NCBI GenBank assembly: GCA_937941555.1
Contig: CALDHJ010000250.1
Location: 1-8,652 of the forward strand
DNA length: 8,652 bases
Direction of reading: 5' to 3'
Origin: an uncultured Granulosicoccaceae bacterium
GTDB taxonomy: Bacteria; Pseudomonadota; Gammaproteobacteria; CALCKW01
The notes under the pieces are model-generated. The model was not told where the DNA came from, made no database searches, and saw only the letters and a program-made list of their open reading frames with translations. The translations under genes and the position numbers were made by a program. This document shows positions 1 through 6,645 of the stretch, one piece after another; within the stretch, counting starts at the first letter, position 1, and every line of letters starts with the position of its first letter.

Positions 1-825
1 ATCGGCGCCAGCGTGCCGCTGTTGCTCGAGGGCATGAAGACCGCGTTTCTGACGTCGATTGTCGGCATGGGGCTCTCAGTGTTGCTGAGCATCTGGCAGC
101 GACTGCGCTCGGGCACGTCCGATGAGCCCGAGTTGCTCGCGCAGATCCGCGACAAGCTCGACGGCTTGCCTGCGCTCGCGACCGAAACCCGTCTGCTGCG
201 CGACTCTCAGGAGAAAACGCTCGAGGCGATGAACTCGGCGCTCTCCAATGTCAGTGAGGGGGCGACCCAGGAGATAGTCGCCGCACTTGAAACCGTCGTG
301 TCGGACTTCAATACCAACCTCACGGCGCAATTCGGCGACAACTTCCGCGAGCTCAATCAGGGTGTCTCGGCGCTGCTCGAGTGGCAGGAGAACTACCGCG
401 AAGTGCTCTCGCGCGATGCGGTGTTGATGCAGCAGGTACAGGACTCGCTCGATTCCTCAGCCCGCACAATGAACCTCGTGGCAGACCGCAACGCCGAGAC
501 CCAGGCTGTCTACCACGGGCTGGCTGACATCATCGGGTCGAGCCATAACCAGCTCGCGATGCTGCAGACGCAAACCGCGGAATACGCTCGGCTTAGCGAC
601 AGTGCGACGGCCGCGTTCTCCCAGCTCGACGAGGCCTTCGGCAACTTGCAGAACGGGCTGCAGACGCAGAGCGACAGTGTGGCACGCCTGACGCGCGACC
701 TCGAGCGGCAGTTGCCGCAATCGCTTGGACACCTCGAGAACACGCTCACCGGGCTGACCAGTCGGTTTGCAGAAGACTACCGGCAGTTTCTCAACCGTTA
801 CCGTCAACTCGTGGCGGAGGACTGA
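1..825 (+). CDS. zorA: ZorA-like MotA/ExbB-family motor subunit, 5'-truncated by window edge
   Basis: The reading frame is open from base 1, so the true start lies upstream; the GTG at 13 is probably internal. The visible 274 residues begin at the end of the MotA/TolQ/ExbB-type membrane core. Residues about 12-32 form a hydrophobic helix with small residues (AFLTSIVGMGLSVLLSI), resembling the last core helix of that family. Then comes a tail of about 240 residues that is hydrophilic, rich in Gln, Glu, Leu and Ala, and apparently almost wholly helical. Flagellar MotA lacks such a tail, but ZorA of Zorya anti-phage systems has a long cytoplasmic one. ZorA surrounds a ZorB dimer in the inner membrane as an ion-driven motor, and its tail is needed to pass the signal to the effector. 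The family call rests on the motor fold plus the next two genes. The missing N-terminus prevents a firmer assignment; a generic ExbB-like protein remains possible. Confidence 0.68.
   Translation: MGASVPLLLEGMKTAFLTSIVGMGLSVLLSIWQRLRSGTSDEPELLAQIRDKLDGLPALATETRLLRDSQEKTLEAMNSALSNVSEGATQEIVAALETVVSDFNTNLTAQFGDNFRELNQGVSALLEWQENYREVLSRDAVLMQQVQDSLDSSARTMNLVADRNAETQAVYHGLADIIGSSHNQLAMLQTQTAEYARLSDSATAAFSQLDEAFGNLQNGLQTQSDSVARLTRDLERQLPQSLGHLENTLTGLTSRFAEDYRQFLNRYRQLVAED
816..820 (+). promoter_or_regulatory. Shine-Dalgarno site of the zorB-like gene
   Basis: GGAGG lies inside the last codons of the upstream gene, 8 nt before the ATG at 829. It supports this start and indicates translation from the same mRNA as the zorA-like gene. 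Confidence 0.75.
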
Positions 826-828
826 TCG

Positions 829-1527
829 ATGGCGCGCGGTGGCGACAACGAGTGGATGTCGATCTCGGACATGATGGCCGGGCTCATGATGGTCTTCATG
901 CTCATGGCCATCGGCTTCATGTGGCAGACACAGCAGGAGAAGCAGGCCATCTCGGATATTGCGGTGGCCTACGATGAGTCGCGCACCGCGCTCAACCGCG
1001 CACTGATTGCCGAGTTTTCGTCCGACCTGCCCCGTTGGGACGCCGAGATCCTGCCCGACAACACCGTGCGCTTTCGCGAACCGGATGTCCTGTTCGACGT
1101 CAACAGCGCCACAATAAAGACCGGCTTCCAGGCGATCCTTGATGATTTCTTCCCGCGCTACATTGCCATTCTGGCGCGTGAGGAATTTCAATCTGAAGTA
1201 GCGGAGATCCGGATCGAGGGGCACACCTCTTCCGATTGGCAGGGTGCCAGCGATCCAGGCGAGGTCTACATCAAGAACGCCAAGCTCTCGCAGGATCGCT
1301 CGTTTTCGGTGCTCGACTATGTCTTCAAACTGCAGTCGGATCGGCGTGAATCCCGCGACTGGCTGGTGTCCGTTTTACGCGCAAACGGTCTGTCATACGC
1401 GGTGCCGGTCTTGCAGGAAAATGGCCTCGAGGACACGGAGCGGTCTCGGCGGGTCGAGTTTCGGGTGCTGACCCGCACTGAAGACAAGATTTACCGCATC
1501 CTGCAACAGGCAGGTGACGCTGCGTGA
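829..1527 (+). CDS. zorB: ZorB-like motor subunit, MotB/OmpA-type peptidoglycan-binding protein
   Basis: This 232-aa protein has the MotB/ZorB layout: a short cytoplasmic N-terminus, one membrane helix (about 14-32), a linker, and a C-terminal OmpA-like domain (about 75-215). The helix opens with SISDMMAGLMMVFMLM. Asp14 matches the ion-carrying Asp of MotB and ZorB, and the Met-rich 'D-x-M-x-GLMM' context is typical of ZorB. OmpA-type marks are IEGHTSS (129-135), N150-x6-R157 in the 'N-x2-LS-x-x-R' motif, and SRRVEF (206-211), which would bind peptidoglycan. It would anchor the ZorA-like ring to the cell wall and gate ion flow. It starts 3 bp after the zorA-like stop with a good ribosome site, and its GTGA end overlaps the next gene, so the three genes form one translationally coupled unit. 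A flagellar MotB is unlikely given the nuclease gene downstream. Confidence 0.8.
   Translation: MARGGDNEWMSISDMMAGLMMVFMLMAIGFMWQTQQEKQAISDIAVAYDESRTALNRALIAEFSSDLPRWDAEILPDNTVRFREPDVLFDVNSATIKTGFQAILDDFFPRYIAILAREEFQSEVAEIRIEGHTSSDWQGASDPGEVYIKNAKLSQDRSFSVLDYVFKLQSDRRESRDWLVSVLRANGLSYAVPVLQENGLEDTERSRRVEFRVLTRTEDKIYRILQQAGDAA
1512..1517 (+). promoter_or_regulatory. Shine-Dalgarno site of the HNH gene
   Basis: AGGTGA ends 6 nt before the GTG at 1524. It decides for this start, which overlaps the zorB-like stop as GTGA, over the internal ATG at 1566. Confidence 0.65.
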
Positions 1528-2402
1528 GGCTCACGCGTTTTGCCAGACTGGAATACGCGGTGTCGATGGTCGGTGGCAAGCCCGGCCTGAGCCTGCTCGC
1601 TCGGCAGCTGGCGGAGTCGTCTGAAATTGTCGACCCCGACAGTCTCGTGTTCGGCGAGACCGGCATCTACCGCCTGACCCCGGGCGGCGCGTTGACGCAA
1701 GTGGCGTTTTTCCGCGCCGACAATGACATCGACAGCGACACGCTGGGCCCGCTGTTTGAACAGCATGCCCACCACGGCGGTTTCAATGGCGACGCGGTGG
1801 TCGATGCGCTGCACCACTACCACCTGGTTGAGTGCCCGGTGCTGGTCGAGCAGGCATTGCACGCCTGGCCGGGTGAGTACGCGATCGGTCAGCATGCCGC
1901 AGGGCGGTTCCCGGTGAGCTTCACCCGGGGCGCCTCGACCGTGATCGAGGTCGAAGACCAGCGACTCAAACCGTGCCCGGCGTGCCTGGAGCGGATCAAC
2001 AAACGCCTCGGGCGACACGGCGGTTTCGACAGCGGTCGATTTCTGCCCGGTGACCTGCTCGGACAGGCGTTTGAGCGTGTGCCGTTGGGTTCCACCGCGC
2101 CGAACATGAGTTGCCGATCGGTGCCGGAGTCGCTTCGGACTGATTGGGAGCGTATCGAGAAGGCGCTTCTGGCGCTGACCGACTACCGCTGCCAGGGCGA
2201 GGACTGCCCGCACCCGGAGCTGTCGGATCCCGCACACCGACCGTTGATGCAAGCGCACTACAGTGGTCACGATGTCGGCTTCGAGCATTTTGCGCACTTG
2301 CGCAGCCTGTGTGTTCGGTGTCATCTGCAAGAGGCTGATCACGGTTACCTGCGCAACCGTGTGTCGCATCACCGCTACCAACAGACCTTCGGTCACGTTT
2401 GA
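1524..2402 (+). CDS. zorE: ZorE-like HNH nuclease, third gene of the Zorya-like operon
   Basis: This is a 292-aa soluble protein. The C-terminal part (about 205-292) is an HNH fold built around a zinc ribbon: C223-x4-C228, then H245 (QAHY), then the segment HLRSLCVRCH with C263-x2-C266-H267. The usual 'NL-x-x-LC-x-x-CH' signature here reads 'HLRSLCVRCH', so the middle Asn is His258. A further C151-x2-C154 pair (KPCPACLERINKRL) may form a second metal site. The N-terminal 150 residues match no family I recognise. In type II Zorya, ZorE is the HNH effector that nicks DNA, and it follows zorA and zorB exactly as here. GTG is chosen as start because of the 4-bp GTGA overlap and the AGGTGA site. 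Activity on DNA is inferred from the family; the His258 substitution leaves the chemistry open. It could also be an HNH protein of another, unnamed motor-linked system. Confidence 0.7.
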   Translation: MRLTRFARLEYAVSMVGGKPGLSLLARQLAESSEIVDPDSLVFGETGIYRLTPGGALTQVAFFRADNDIDSDTLGPLFEQHAHHGGFNGDAVVDALHHYHLVECPVLVEQALHAWPGEYAIGQHAAGRFPVSFTRGASTVIEVEDQRLKPCPACLERINKRLGRHGGFDSGRFLPGDLLGQAFERVPLGSTAPNMSCRSVPESLRTDWERIEKALLALTDYRCQGEDCPHPELSDPAHRPLMQAHYSGHDVGFEHFAHLRSLCVRCHLQEADHGYLRNRVSHHRYQQTFGHV

Positions 2403-2549
2403 CACCGGCGTGCCAGCGGATAGTCTGTTGACCACAAGAGCTGTTTCAAAATTCCGATTGTCTGACTTTGCTCCGTAATTTTTGTACGCCGGCGTGTGGC
2501 ATGCCTCTGGCTTCAGCTAGGCCTGTCACTGATCAAACGGAGTTGGGCA
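2403..2549 (+). other. Intergenic region between the HNH gene and the histidine kinase
   Basis: These 147 bp hold no gene. CCGGCGTG occurs twice in direct orientation (2405-2412 and 2489-2496). TTGACC at 2428-2433 resembles a -35 box, but no convincing -10 lies at the right distance. I see no hairpin followed by a T-run, so I cannot tell whether the kinase is transcribed separately from the upstream operon. CGGAG at 2538-2542 sits 7 nt before the GTG at 2550 and is the likely ribosome site of the kinase. Confidence 0.5.
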
Positions 2550-4457
2550 GTGGGACGACTTTCTCTCGTCAACCTACGATTCATCAGGGTGTATTTACCC
2601 GCTTTACTGCTGCTGGGTTTCCTCGCTATTGGCGCAGTGGAAGTGTGGATCGTTCGCCAGCTCGACCGCGACCTGGTCGAACTGGCCGTCGACAAGGCGC
2701 GCCGAGCGACCGAGATGGCGCACCACAGCATTGCCACGCACCACCGTCGCTGGGAACGGGGCGACTACTCGTTGCACCAGGCGCGATCGCTGGTGTTCGA
2801 AGACATTCAAAGTATGCAGTTTGGTGAGGATGGGCACTTTTTTGTGGTCAACCTCGGGGGCATCGCCTTTGTCGACAGCGGTGATGCCGAGCGCGTGGGC
2901 CGACGCCTAGAACGCGATGTGGGCGACGGGGTGCGGTTTGATTTTGAAGAACTCCTTGCGCAGACTTACGAGAAAGGTGAGGGCCACGTGTTCAATACCT
3001 ACTCGGGCGACGCAACCATCGCTCCCAAACCCACAGACCTGCACTCGGTTGTGTACGCCAAACGGTTTGCACCCTGGTCGATTGTCGTCGGCACCCACAT
3101 GGGCGGTGTTGAAATTCGGTCTGCGCATGAGCGCGTGGTCAAGGAGGAGCTTGCGCTCTACGCGCTGATTGTTCTGGTCATGGCGCCGACATTTCTCTAT
3201 CTGCGCCGGGCAGCGACCAAGCTCATAGGCGAGCTCGAGAGCAACAATGCACAGCTCCTTGAGCGCGAGGCAGAGTTGTCTAACAGCCTTGCCTTTTTCA
3301 AAACAGTCACGGAATCGGCGCCTGATCCGATTGTGTTGGTCTCGCGTGAAGGCACAATCCGATTTTGCAGCCGTGCAGTGAGCACAGTCTTCGAGCAGTC
3401 TCCGGATGCCTTGACGGGAACGCCGTTCAACTCGCTGTTTGACCAGCCGGTGTCGCTCGAGGAGTTGATGGCTGAAGAAAACGGCCGGGAAGTGAAAGGC
3501 ATTCGCGGTGAACGGTCGATTCCGCTGCGGTTGGCAGTCACCGATGTGGCGTTGGCCGGCGGAGAACGCGTCTACACGGCGATCATGCAGGACCTCAGCC
3601 ACGCGAAGCGCCTGGAGGCTGAATTGAATCAAGTGCATAAACTCGAATCTGTAGGACAGCTTGCGGCCGGTATCGCGCATGAAATCAACACGCCTGCACA
3701 GTTTGTTGGGGACAACTTGCAGTTTGTTGACGAGTCGGTTGGTGACTTGCTGGCGGCGACCGAGTCAATCAAGTTTCGCGTTGCCAAGACTGAAGACACG
3801 GCGTTGCGCGACGATGTGCTCGCGGCCCTGGACGCCGCAGACATCGACTTTGTGATGGCGGAGCTGCCGCGCGCGTTGTCGGAGTCGCTAAGCGGTATCA
3901 AACGGGTGTCTGACATCGTGCAGGCCATGAAACACTACGCCCACCCCGGCGAATCCATGCAGCGGGTGGACATCAATGTCAACGTCGAGAAAACCATCGC
4001 CGTGTCGCGCAGCGAGTGGGGGTTCCACGCCGAGCTTGTCACCGATTTCGGCTCCGAAATGCCGCTGATCGAATGTATCCCGTCGGATGTGAATCAGGCG
4101 GTGCTCAATATCATCGTCAACGCCGGACAGGCCATTGCAGCACGACAGCTGGTTGAGCCCGGCCACCGCGGGCGGATCTGTGTCAGCACCCGGACCCTGT
4201 CCGACCACGTGCACATTGTGGTCGAAGACAACGGTATAGGCATGGAGGACGATGTGTTGCAGCGGGCGTTTGATCCTTTTTTCTCAACCCGTGAGGAGGG
4301 CCAGGGTTCCGGCCAGGGACTCTCGACCGCCCTGAAGATTGTCACGGCGCACGGCGGTACGGTTGGCGTGGACAGCGAGCCGGGTGTCAGCACGCTCTTC
4401 ACCATTCGATTGCCAGCTTTGGCCATTTACAGCCGAGCGACGAAAGCTGCGGCGTGA
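2550..4457 (+). CDS. Membrane sensor histidine kinase (sCache-PAS-HisKA-HATPase)
   Basis: The protein is 635 aa from GTG 2550, chosen because CGGAG lies 7 nt upstream. The longer frame from GTG 2496 has no ribosome site and adds 18 residues. Order of parts: membrane helix at about 14-33; a periplasmic single Cache domain of the sCache_2 type (GEDGHFFVVNLGG; later FAPWSIVVGTHMGG); a second helix at about 200-220; a short coiled linker; PAS at about 247-350 (ESAPDPIVLVSREGTI); HisKA with phosphoacceptor His377 in GIAHEINTPAQFV; and a HATPase_c domain with N-box N520/N524, the G1 motif DNGIGM (from D560), FDPFFSTREEGQGSGQGLS, and a final glycine box. All catalytic marks are present, so it should be active. 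Cache domains bind small ligands such as carboxylates or amino acids; the ligand here is unknown. The likely partner is the receiver-HDOD protein at 5262. It ends 7 bp from a convergent gene. Confidence 0.93.
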   Translation: MGRLSLVNLRFIRVYLPALLLLGFLAIGAVEVWIVRQLDRDLVELAVDKARRATEMAHHSIATHHRRWERGDYSLHQARSLVFEDIQSMQFGEDGHFFVVNLGGIAFVDSGDAERVGRRLERDVGDGVRFDFEELLAQTYEKGEGHVFNTYSGDATIAPKPTDLHSVVYAKRFAPWSIVVGTHMGGVEIRSAHERVVKEELALYALIVLVMAPTFLYLRRAATKLIGELESNNAQLLEREAELSNSLAFFKTVTESAPDPIVLVSREGTIRFCSRAVSTVFEQSPDALTGTPFNSLFDQPVSLEELMAEENGREVKGIRGERSIPLRLAVTDVALAGGERVYTAIMQDLSHAKRLEAELNQVHKLESVGQLAAGIAHEINTPAQFVGDNLQFVDESVGDLLAATESIKFRVAKTEDTALRDDVLAALDAADIDFVMAELPRALSESLSGIKRVSDIVQAMKHYAHPGESMQRVDINVNVEKTIAVSRSEWGFHAELVTDFGSEMPLIECIPSDVNQAVLNIIVNAGQAIAARQLVEPGHRGRICVSTRTLSDHVHIVVEDNGIGMEDDVLQRAFDPFFSTREEGQGSGQGLSTALKIVTAHGGTVGVDSEPGVSTLFTIRLPALAIYSRATKAAA

Positions 4458-4464
4458 TGTCAGC

Positions 4465-5031
4465 TCAGTTGTCTTTGTTTTCCTCTGATTTCACGTCTTT
4501 AGCCAGCGTCTTGATCTTGCGGTTGACCGAATCGGGCACACTGCGTTTTATGATCTGCTCGGCTGTGGTTTCACCGCCCTTTCGCAAGGTCAGCACCTGC
4601 AGGGACTTCGACAACACGATCAACACCACGATCAGTAACGCAAGTGCCATGCTGAACGCCACCAGCAAGGTCTTTTCGATTAACCCCATGTCCTTCCACT
4701 GGACTTGCAATCGTCTGACGACATCAGTGGCTTGCAGTTTGAGGCTGTCGATGCGATGACGAACCCAGGGGAAGCGCAAGCCGAGGTGGACGGTGGTGAT
4801 CGAGCCGATGATTTTGATGAGGTATTTCTTGAAACCGCTGACGAGAAACCATGGGGCTTTTTTCAGCAGCACGCCAAGTGTTTTCCACGCGAACACTTTT
4901 TTCAGCAGTGGCACGACGCCGAGCAATGCCGGCCAAATGAGGTCGTGTTGTTCGAACCACACCCATGCCGTGAGGGCGACACTTGCCATAGCGAGAAGAA
5001 CGAGAAGTGTCAGGCGTTGAGATGGAGTCAT
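4465..5031 (-). CDS. Membrane protein of unknown function, 188 aa
   Basis: I do not recognise a family. The sequence shows an N-terminal hydrophobic helix (about 7-25), a second hydrophobic stretch (LIWPALLGVVPLL, about 31-43), an amphipathic Lys/aromatic middle part (WFLVSGFKKYLIKIIGS), a strong membrane helix at about 120-145 (LLVAFSMALALLIVVLIVL), and a charged C-terminal tail ending in KDVKSEENKDN. The many Lys and Trp residues beside the hydrophobic stretches fit an inner-membrane protein. It is real rather than a shadow, because no gene opposes it: the + strand here lacks a better frame. It lies convergent to the kinase (7 bp gap) and divergent from the receiver-HDOD gene, so it interrupts an apparent two-component pair. 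ATG 5031 has no clear ribosome site. A link to the signalling module is possible but rests only on position. Confidence 0.72.
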   Translation of the reverse strand: MTPSQRLTLLVLLAMASVALTAWVWFEQHDLIWPALLGVVPLLKKVFAWKTLGVLLKKAPWFLVSGFKKYLIKIIGSITTVHLGLRFPWVRHRIDSLKLQATDVVRRLQVQWKDMGLIEKTLLVAFSMALALLIVVLIVLSKSLQVLTLRKGGETTAEQIIKRSVPDSVNRKIKTLAKDVKSEENKDN

Positions 5032-5082
5032 AGCCGATTTGAGGTATTGTTCGATTGGGTCAGCTGGTTGTCGCCAGTGGAC

Positions 5083-5091
5083 TGCTATATT
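5083..5091 (+). promoter_or_regulatory. Extended -10 promoter of the receiver-HDOD gene
   Basis: TGCTATATT is an extended -10 element (TG-n-TATATT, 5 of 6 bases of TATAAT). No good -35 box lies 16-18 bp upstream, which extended -10 promoters tolerate. The start point would be near 5098, giving a leader of about 165 nt. Confidence 0.45.
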
Positions 5092-5102
5092 GAAGCATTG
5101 TC

Positions 5103-5231
5103 AGCGGCCGATGGACCGGCCGCTTTCAGTATTTCGAAAAACGAAAGAGAGACTTTCGCTGACTCGCAGCCTCTGAACCCGTCGGCAACGTTCTGCCGAA
5201 CAACCCGTGTACCCATGATGGGGTGGGGCAC
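5103..5231 (+). promoter_or_regulatory. Structured mRNA leader of the receiver-HDOD gene
   Basis: Several inverted repeats follow one another. The first is AGCGGCCG (5103-5110) with CGGCCGCT (5117-5124), 8 bp with a 6-nt loop. The second is CGAAAG (5142-5147) with CTTTCG (5153-5158). A rival pairing joins TTTCG (5132-5136) with CGAAA (5142-5146) and excludes the second. The third is TCGGCA (5182-5187) with TGCCGA (5194-5199). A weak fourth is ACCC (5211-5214) with GGGT (5221-5224), just upstream of the ribosome site. No T-run follows the strong first stem, so it is not a standard terminator. A cis-regulatory leader is inferred; I match it to no known riboswitch class. Confidence 0.4.
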
Positions 5232-5247
5232 CAGAGCATCGCACTGC

Positions 5248-5253
5248 AAAGGA
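5248..5253 (+). promoter_or_regulatory. Shine-Dalgarno site of the receiver-HDOD gene
   Basis: AAAGGA lies 8 nt before GTG 5262 and decides for this start. The longer frame from 5223 would place 13 extra residues before the conserved first strand of the receiver domain. Confidence 0.7.
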
Positions 5254-5261
5254 TTGCAACC

Positions 5262-6413
5262 GTGAAGACCGTCGTGTTTGTCGATGATGAACTCTCCATT
5301 CTGGAGGGCTTGCGTCGCAACCTGCGCCGCATGCGCTCGGAATGGGACATGCACTTTTTCTCCGAGCCCCGTGACGCGCTTGCGTTCGTTCAGGATACGC
5401 CGGTTGACGCCATTGTCAGCGACATGCGGATGCCGGGTATGAACGGTGCCGAATTGCTGCAAGCGGTTCAGGCGTCTCGCCCCGATACCATCAGGATTGC
5501 GCTATCGGGTTATGCCGACTCCGAACTGATCCTCGAATCCGTTCACACCATCCACCGCTACATTTCCAAGCCCGCCGAGCTTGAAACCATTCGAGATGCG
5601 GTGGCGCGCAGTCTTGCGCTGCGCGAACAGTTGTCCAGCCCGCAGATCAGCGCCTATGTCGGCGCCTTGGGCGCGTTGCCGTCTTTGCCGGACATCTACA
5701 ACCAGATCACGGCGCTTGTGGGCGATGACAATTTTTCACTGGCCGATGTGGCGCACCTGATCGAGCAGGACATCGGGCTGTCATCGGTGGTGCTGAAAAT
5801 TGTCAACTCAGCTTTCTTCGGCAACTTCGGCAATATCGACTCGGTGGCGCAAGCGGTCACGATGCTCGGTTCCGACACTATCAAGAACATTGTGCTGACC
5901 GAGGAACTGGTCAAGCAATTCGACAAGGCAACAACTGAAGAATTCGAACGTCTCAATGCCTTGTCCAAATCGGTCAGTGCGCTCGCACAGCGGTTTGCGC
6001 GGTCGGCCGCGCTCGACAAACGTGCGATTGACCACAGTCAGCTCGGTGGCATGGTCTCGGTGCTCGGGGACATGATCGTGCTGGACCAAGGTGAACCCGA
6101 AGGCCTGTCGGAGAAGGTGGAGCCGCCCGTTATCGTCGGCTATCTGCTGAGCCTTTGGTCCATGCCCGATCCACTCGTCGAAGCGGTGGTGGGCCACCGA
6201 GAGCCTGTCGATACCGCGAGTGAGCCCCGCACTGATGGGGTGAGCCCGACCGACTGCGTGCGAGCGGCCTGGCTTGCCTACGGTGAGTATGTGTCATTGC
6301 CCGAAGACGAACGTCCGTCCGCCGATGCGCCCTTGCGTGATGCCCTAGCGCACCTCGCGCAAAGTGGTGATCTGGGCGAGAAGTGGTTCGGCGATGTGAT
6401 TGCGGTGATGTGA
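5262..6413 (+). CDS. Response regulator with HDOD output domain
   Basis: This is a 383-aa cytoplasmic protein. Residues 1-115 are a complete receiver domain: acidic pair D8/D9 in VFVDDE, phosphoacceptor Asp54 in SDMRMPGMNG, Ser82 in ALSGY, and Lys103 in ISKPAE. From about 130 to 330 follows an HDOD domain: LGALPSLPDIYNQI at the start, then HLIEQDIGLSSVVLKIVNSAFFG and AVTMLGSDTIKN. HDOD is a degenerate relative of HD phosphodiesterases that usually lacks the metal ligands and acts through protein contacts. I see no output DNA-binding domain and no HD-GYP motif. The C-terminal 50 residues are less conserved and Asp/Ala-rich. Such proteins commonly work with histidine kinases carrying the HEINTPAQ-type phosphorylation site, as the one at 2550 does, so that kinase is the likely partner. 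Transcription probably starts near 5098 behind a structured leader. Confidence 0.92.
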   Translation: MKTVVFVDDELSILEGLRRNLRRMRSEWDMHFFSEPRDALAFVQDTPVDAIVSDMRMPGMNGAELLQAVQASRPDTIRIALSGYADSELILESVHTIHRYISKPAELETIRDAVARSLALREQLSSPQISAYVGALGALPSLPDIYNQITALVGDDNFSLADVAHLIEQDIGLSSVVLKIVNSAFFGNFGNIDSVAQAVTMLGSDTIKNIVLTEELVKQFDKATTEEFERLNALSKSVSALAQRFARSAALDKRAIDHSQLGGMVSVLGDMIVLDQGEPEGLSEKVEPPVIVGYLLSLWSMPDPLVEAVVGHREPVDTASEPRTDGVSPTDCVRAAWLAYGEYVSLPEDERPSADAPLRDALAHLAQSGDLGEKWFGDVIAVM

Positions 6414-6456
6414 GAACGATTGTTTGATGCGTTCTGCTTTGCAATGTGGTGAGCAG

Positions 6457-6506
6457 CCCGAGAATCGGCAGTCCTTTGCCGGACCCTGGGGCCACTAATT
6501 CTCGGG
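6457..6506. repeat. Nested inverted repeat A in a convergent intergenic region
   Basis: A 9-bp perfect inverted repeat, CCCGAGAAT (6457-6465) and ATTCTCGGG (6498-6506), encloses a second perfect hairpin, CGGCA (6466-6470) with TGCCG (6477-6481), which begins directly after the outer stem. The remaining 16 nt of the loop could add a weak helix. No T-run follows on either strand, so a standard intrinsic terminator is unlikely. It may be an RNA structure or an interspersed palindromic element. Confidence 0.6.
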
Positions 6507-6513
6507 ACGCACT

Positions 6514-6581
6514 ACAAGACTACGCCGAATCACGGAATTTACGCGTCGTAACCGGTGATTCGCGCCGCCAATTAGTCTTGT
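6514..6581. repeat. Long nested palindrome B in a convergent intergenic region
   Basis: Three stems nest inside each other: ACAAGACTA (6514-6522) with TAGTCTTGT (6573-6581), 9 bp; CGAATCAC (6526-6533) with GTGATTCG (6555-6562), 8 bp; and TTACG (6539-6543) with CGTAA (6547-6551), 5 bp, closing on a 3-nt loop. G6534-G6535 can pair with C6552-C6553 past a bulged G6554. That is over 20 perfect pairs in 68 nt, far beyond chance for one locus. It begins 7 bp after inverted repeat A. No U-tract follows, and the core sequences of integron attC sites are missing. Confidence 0.65.
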
Positions 6582-6599
6582 CAATTTCGCAATACTCAC

Positions 6600-6645
6600 C
6601 GTCACATATTGACGCTTCGTGCAGTCTGGCGCGCGAGTGGCGCCG

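Noticed and set aside
457..1224. 255-aa minus-strand open frame
   Set aside because: It lies opposite the motor A/B genes, which have clear motifs; its sequence is Arg/His/Val-rich without any domain, as expected of an antisense shadow at high GC.
829..1527. Flagellar stator MotB
   Set aside because: The protein has the same layout, but the partner has a long helical tail and the next gene is an HNH nuclease coupled by overlap, which fits Zorya and not flagella.
1491..2435. 314-aa minus-strand open frame opposite the HNH gene
   Set aside because: The + strand protein has ordered Zn and HNH residues and a coupled start; the opposite frame has no recognisable motif.
2907..3680. 257-aa minus-strand open frame inside the kinase gene
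   Set aside because: The kinase domains are continuous across this stretch; the frame is a shadow.
4705..5265. 186-aa + strand frame over the unknown membrane gene
   Set aside because: Its translation is mixed and acidic with no membrane segment or motif, while the minus frame encodes regular hydrophobic helices with flanking Lys and Trp.
6514..6581. Integron attC site
   Set aside because: The palindrome has bulges and a suitable length, but the outer RYYYAAC and GTTRRRY core boxes are absent and no integrase or cassette is nearby.
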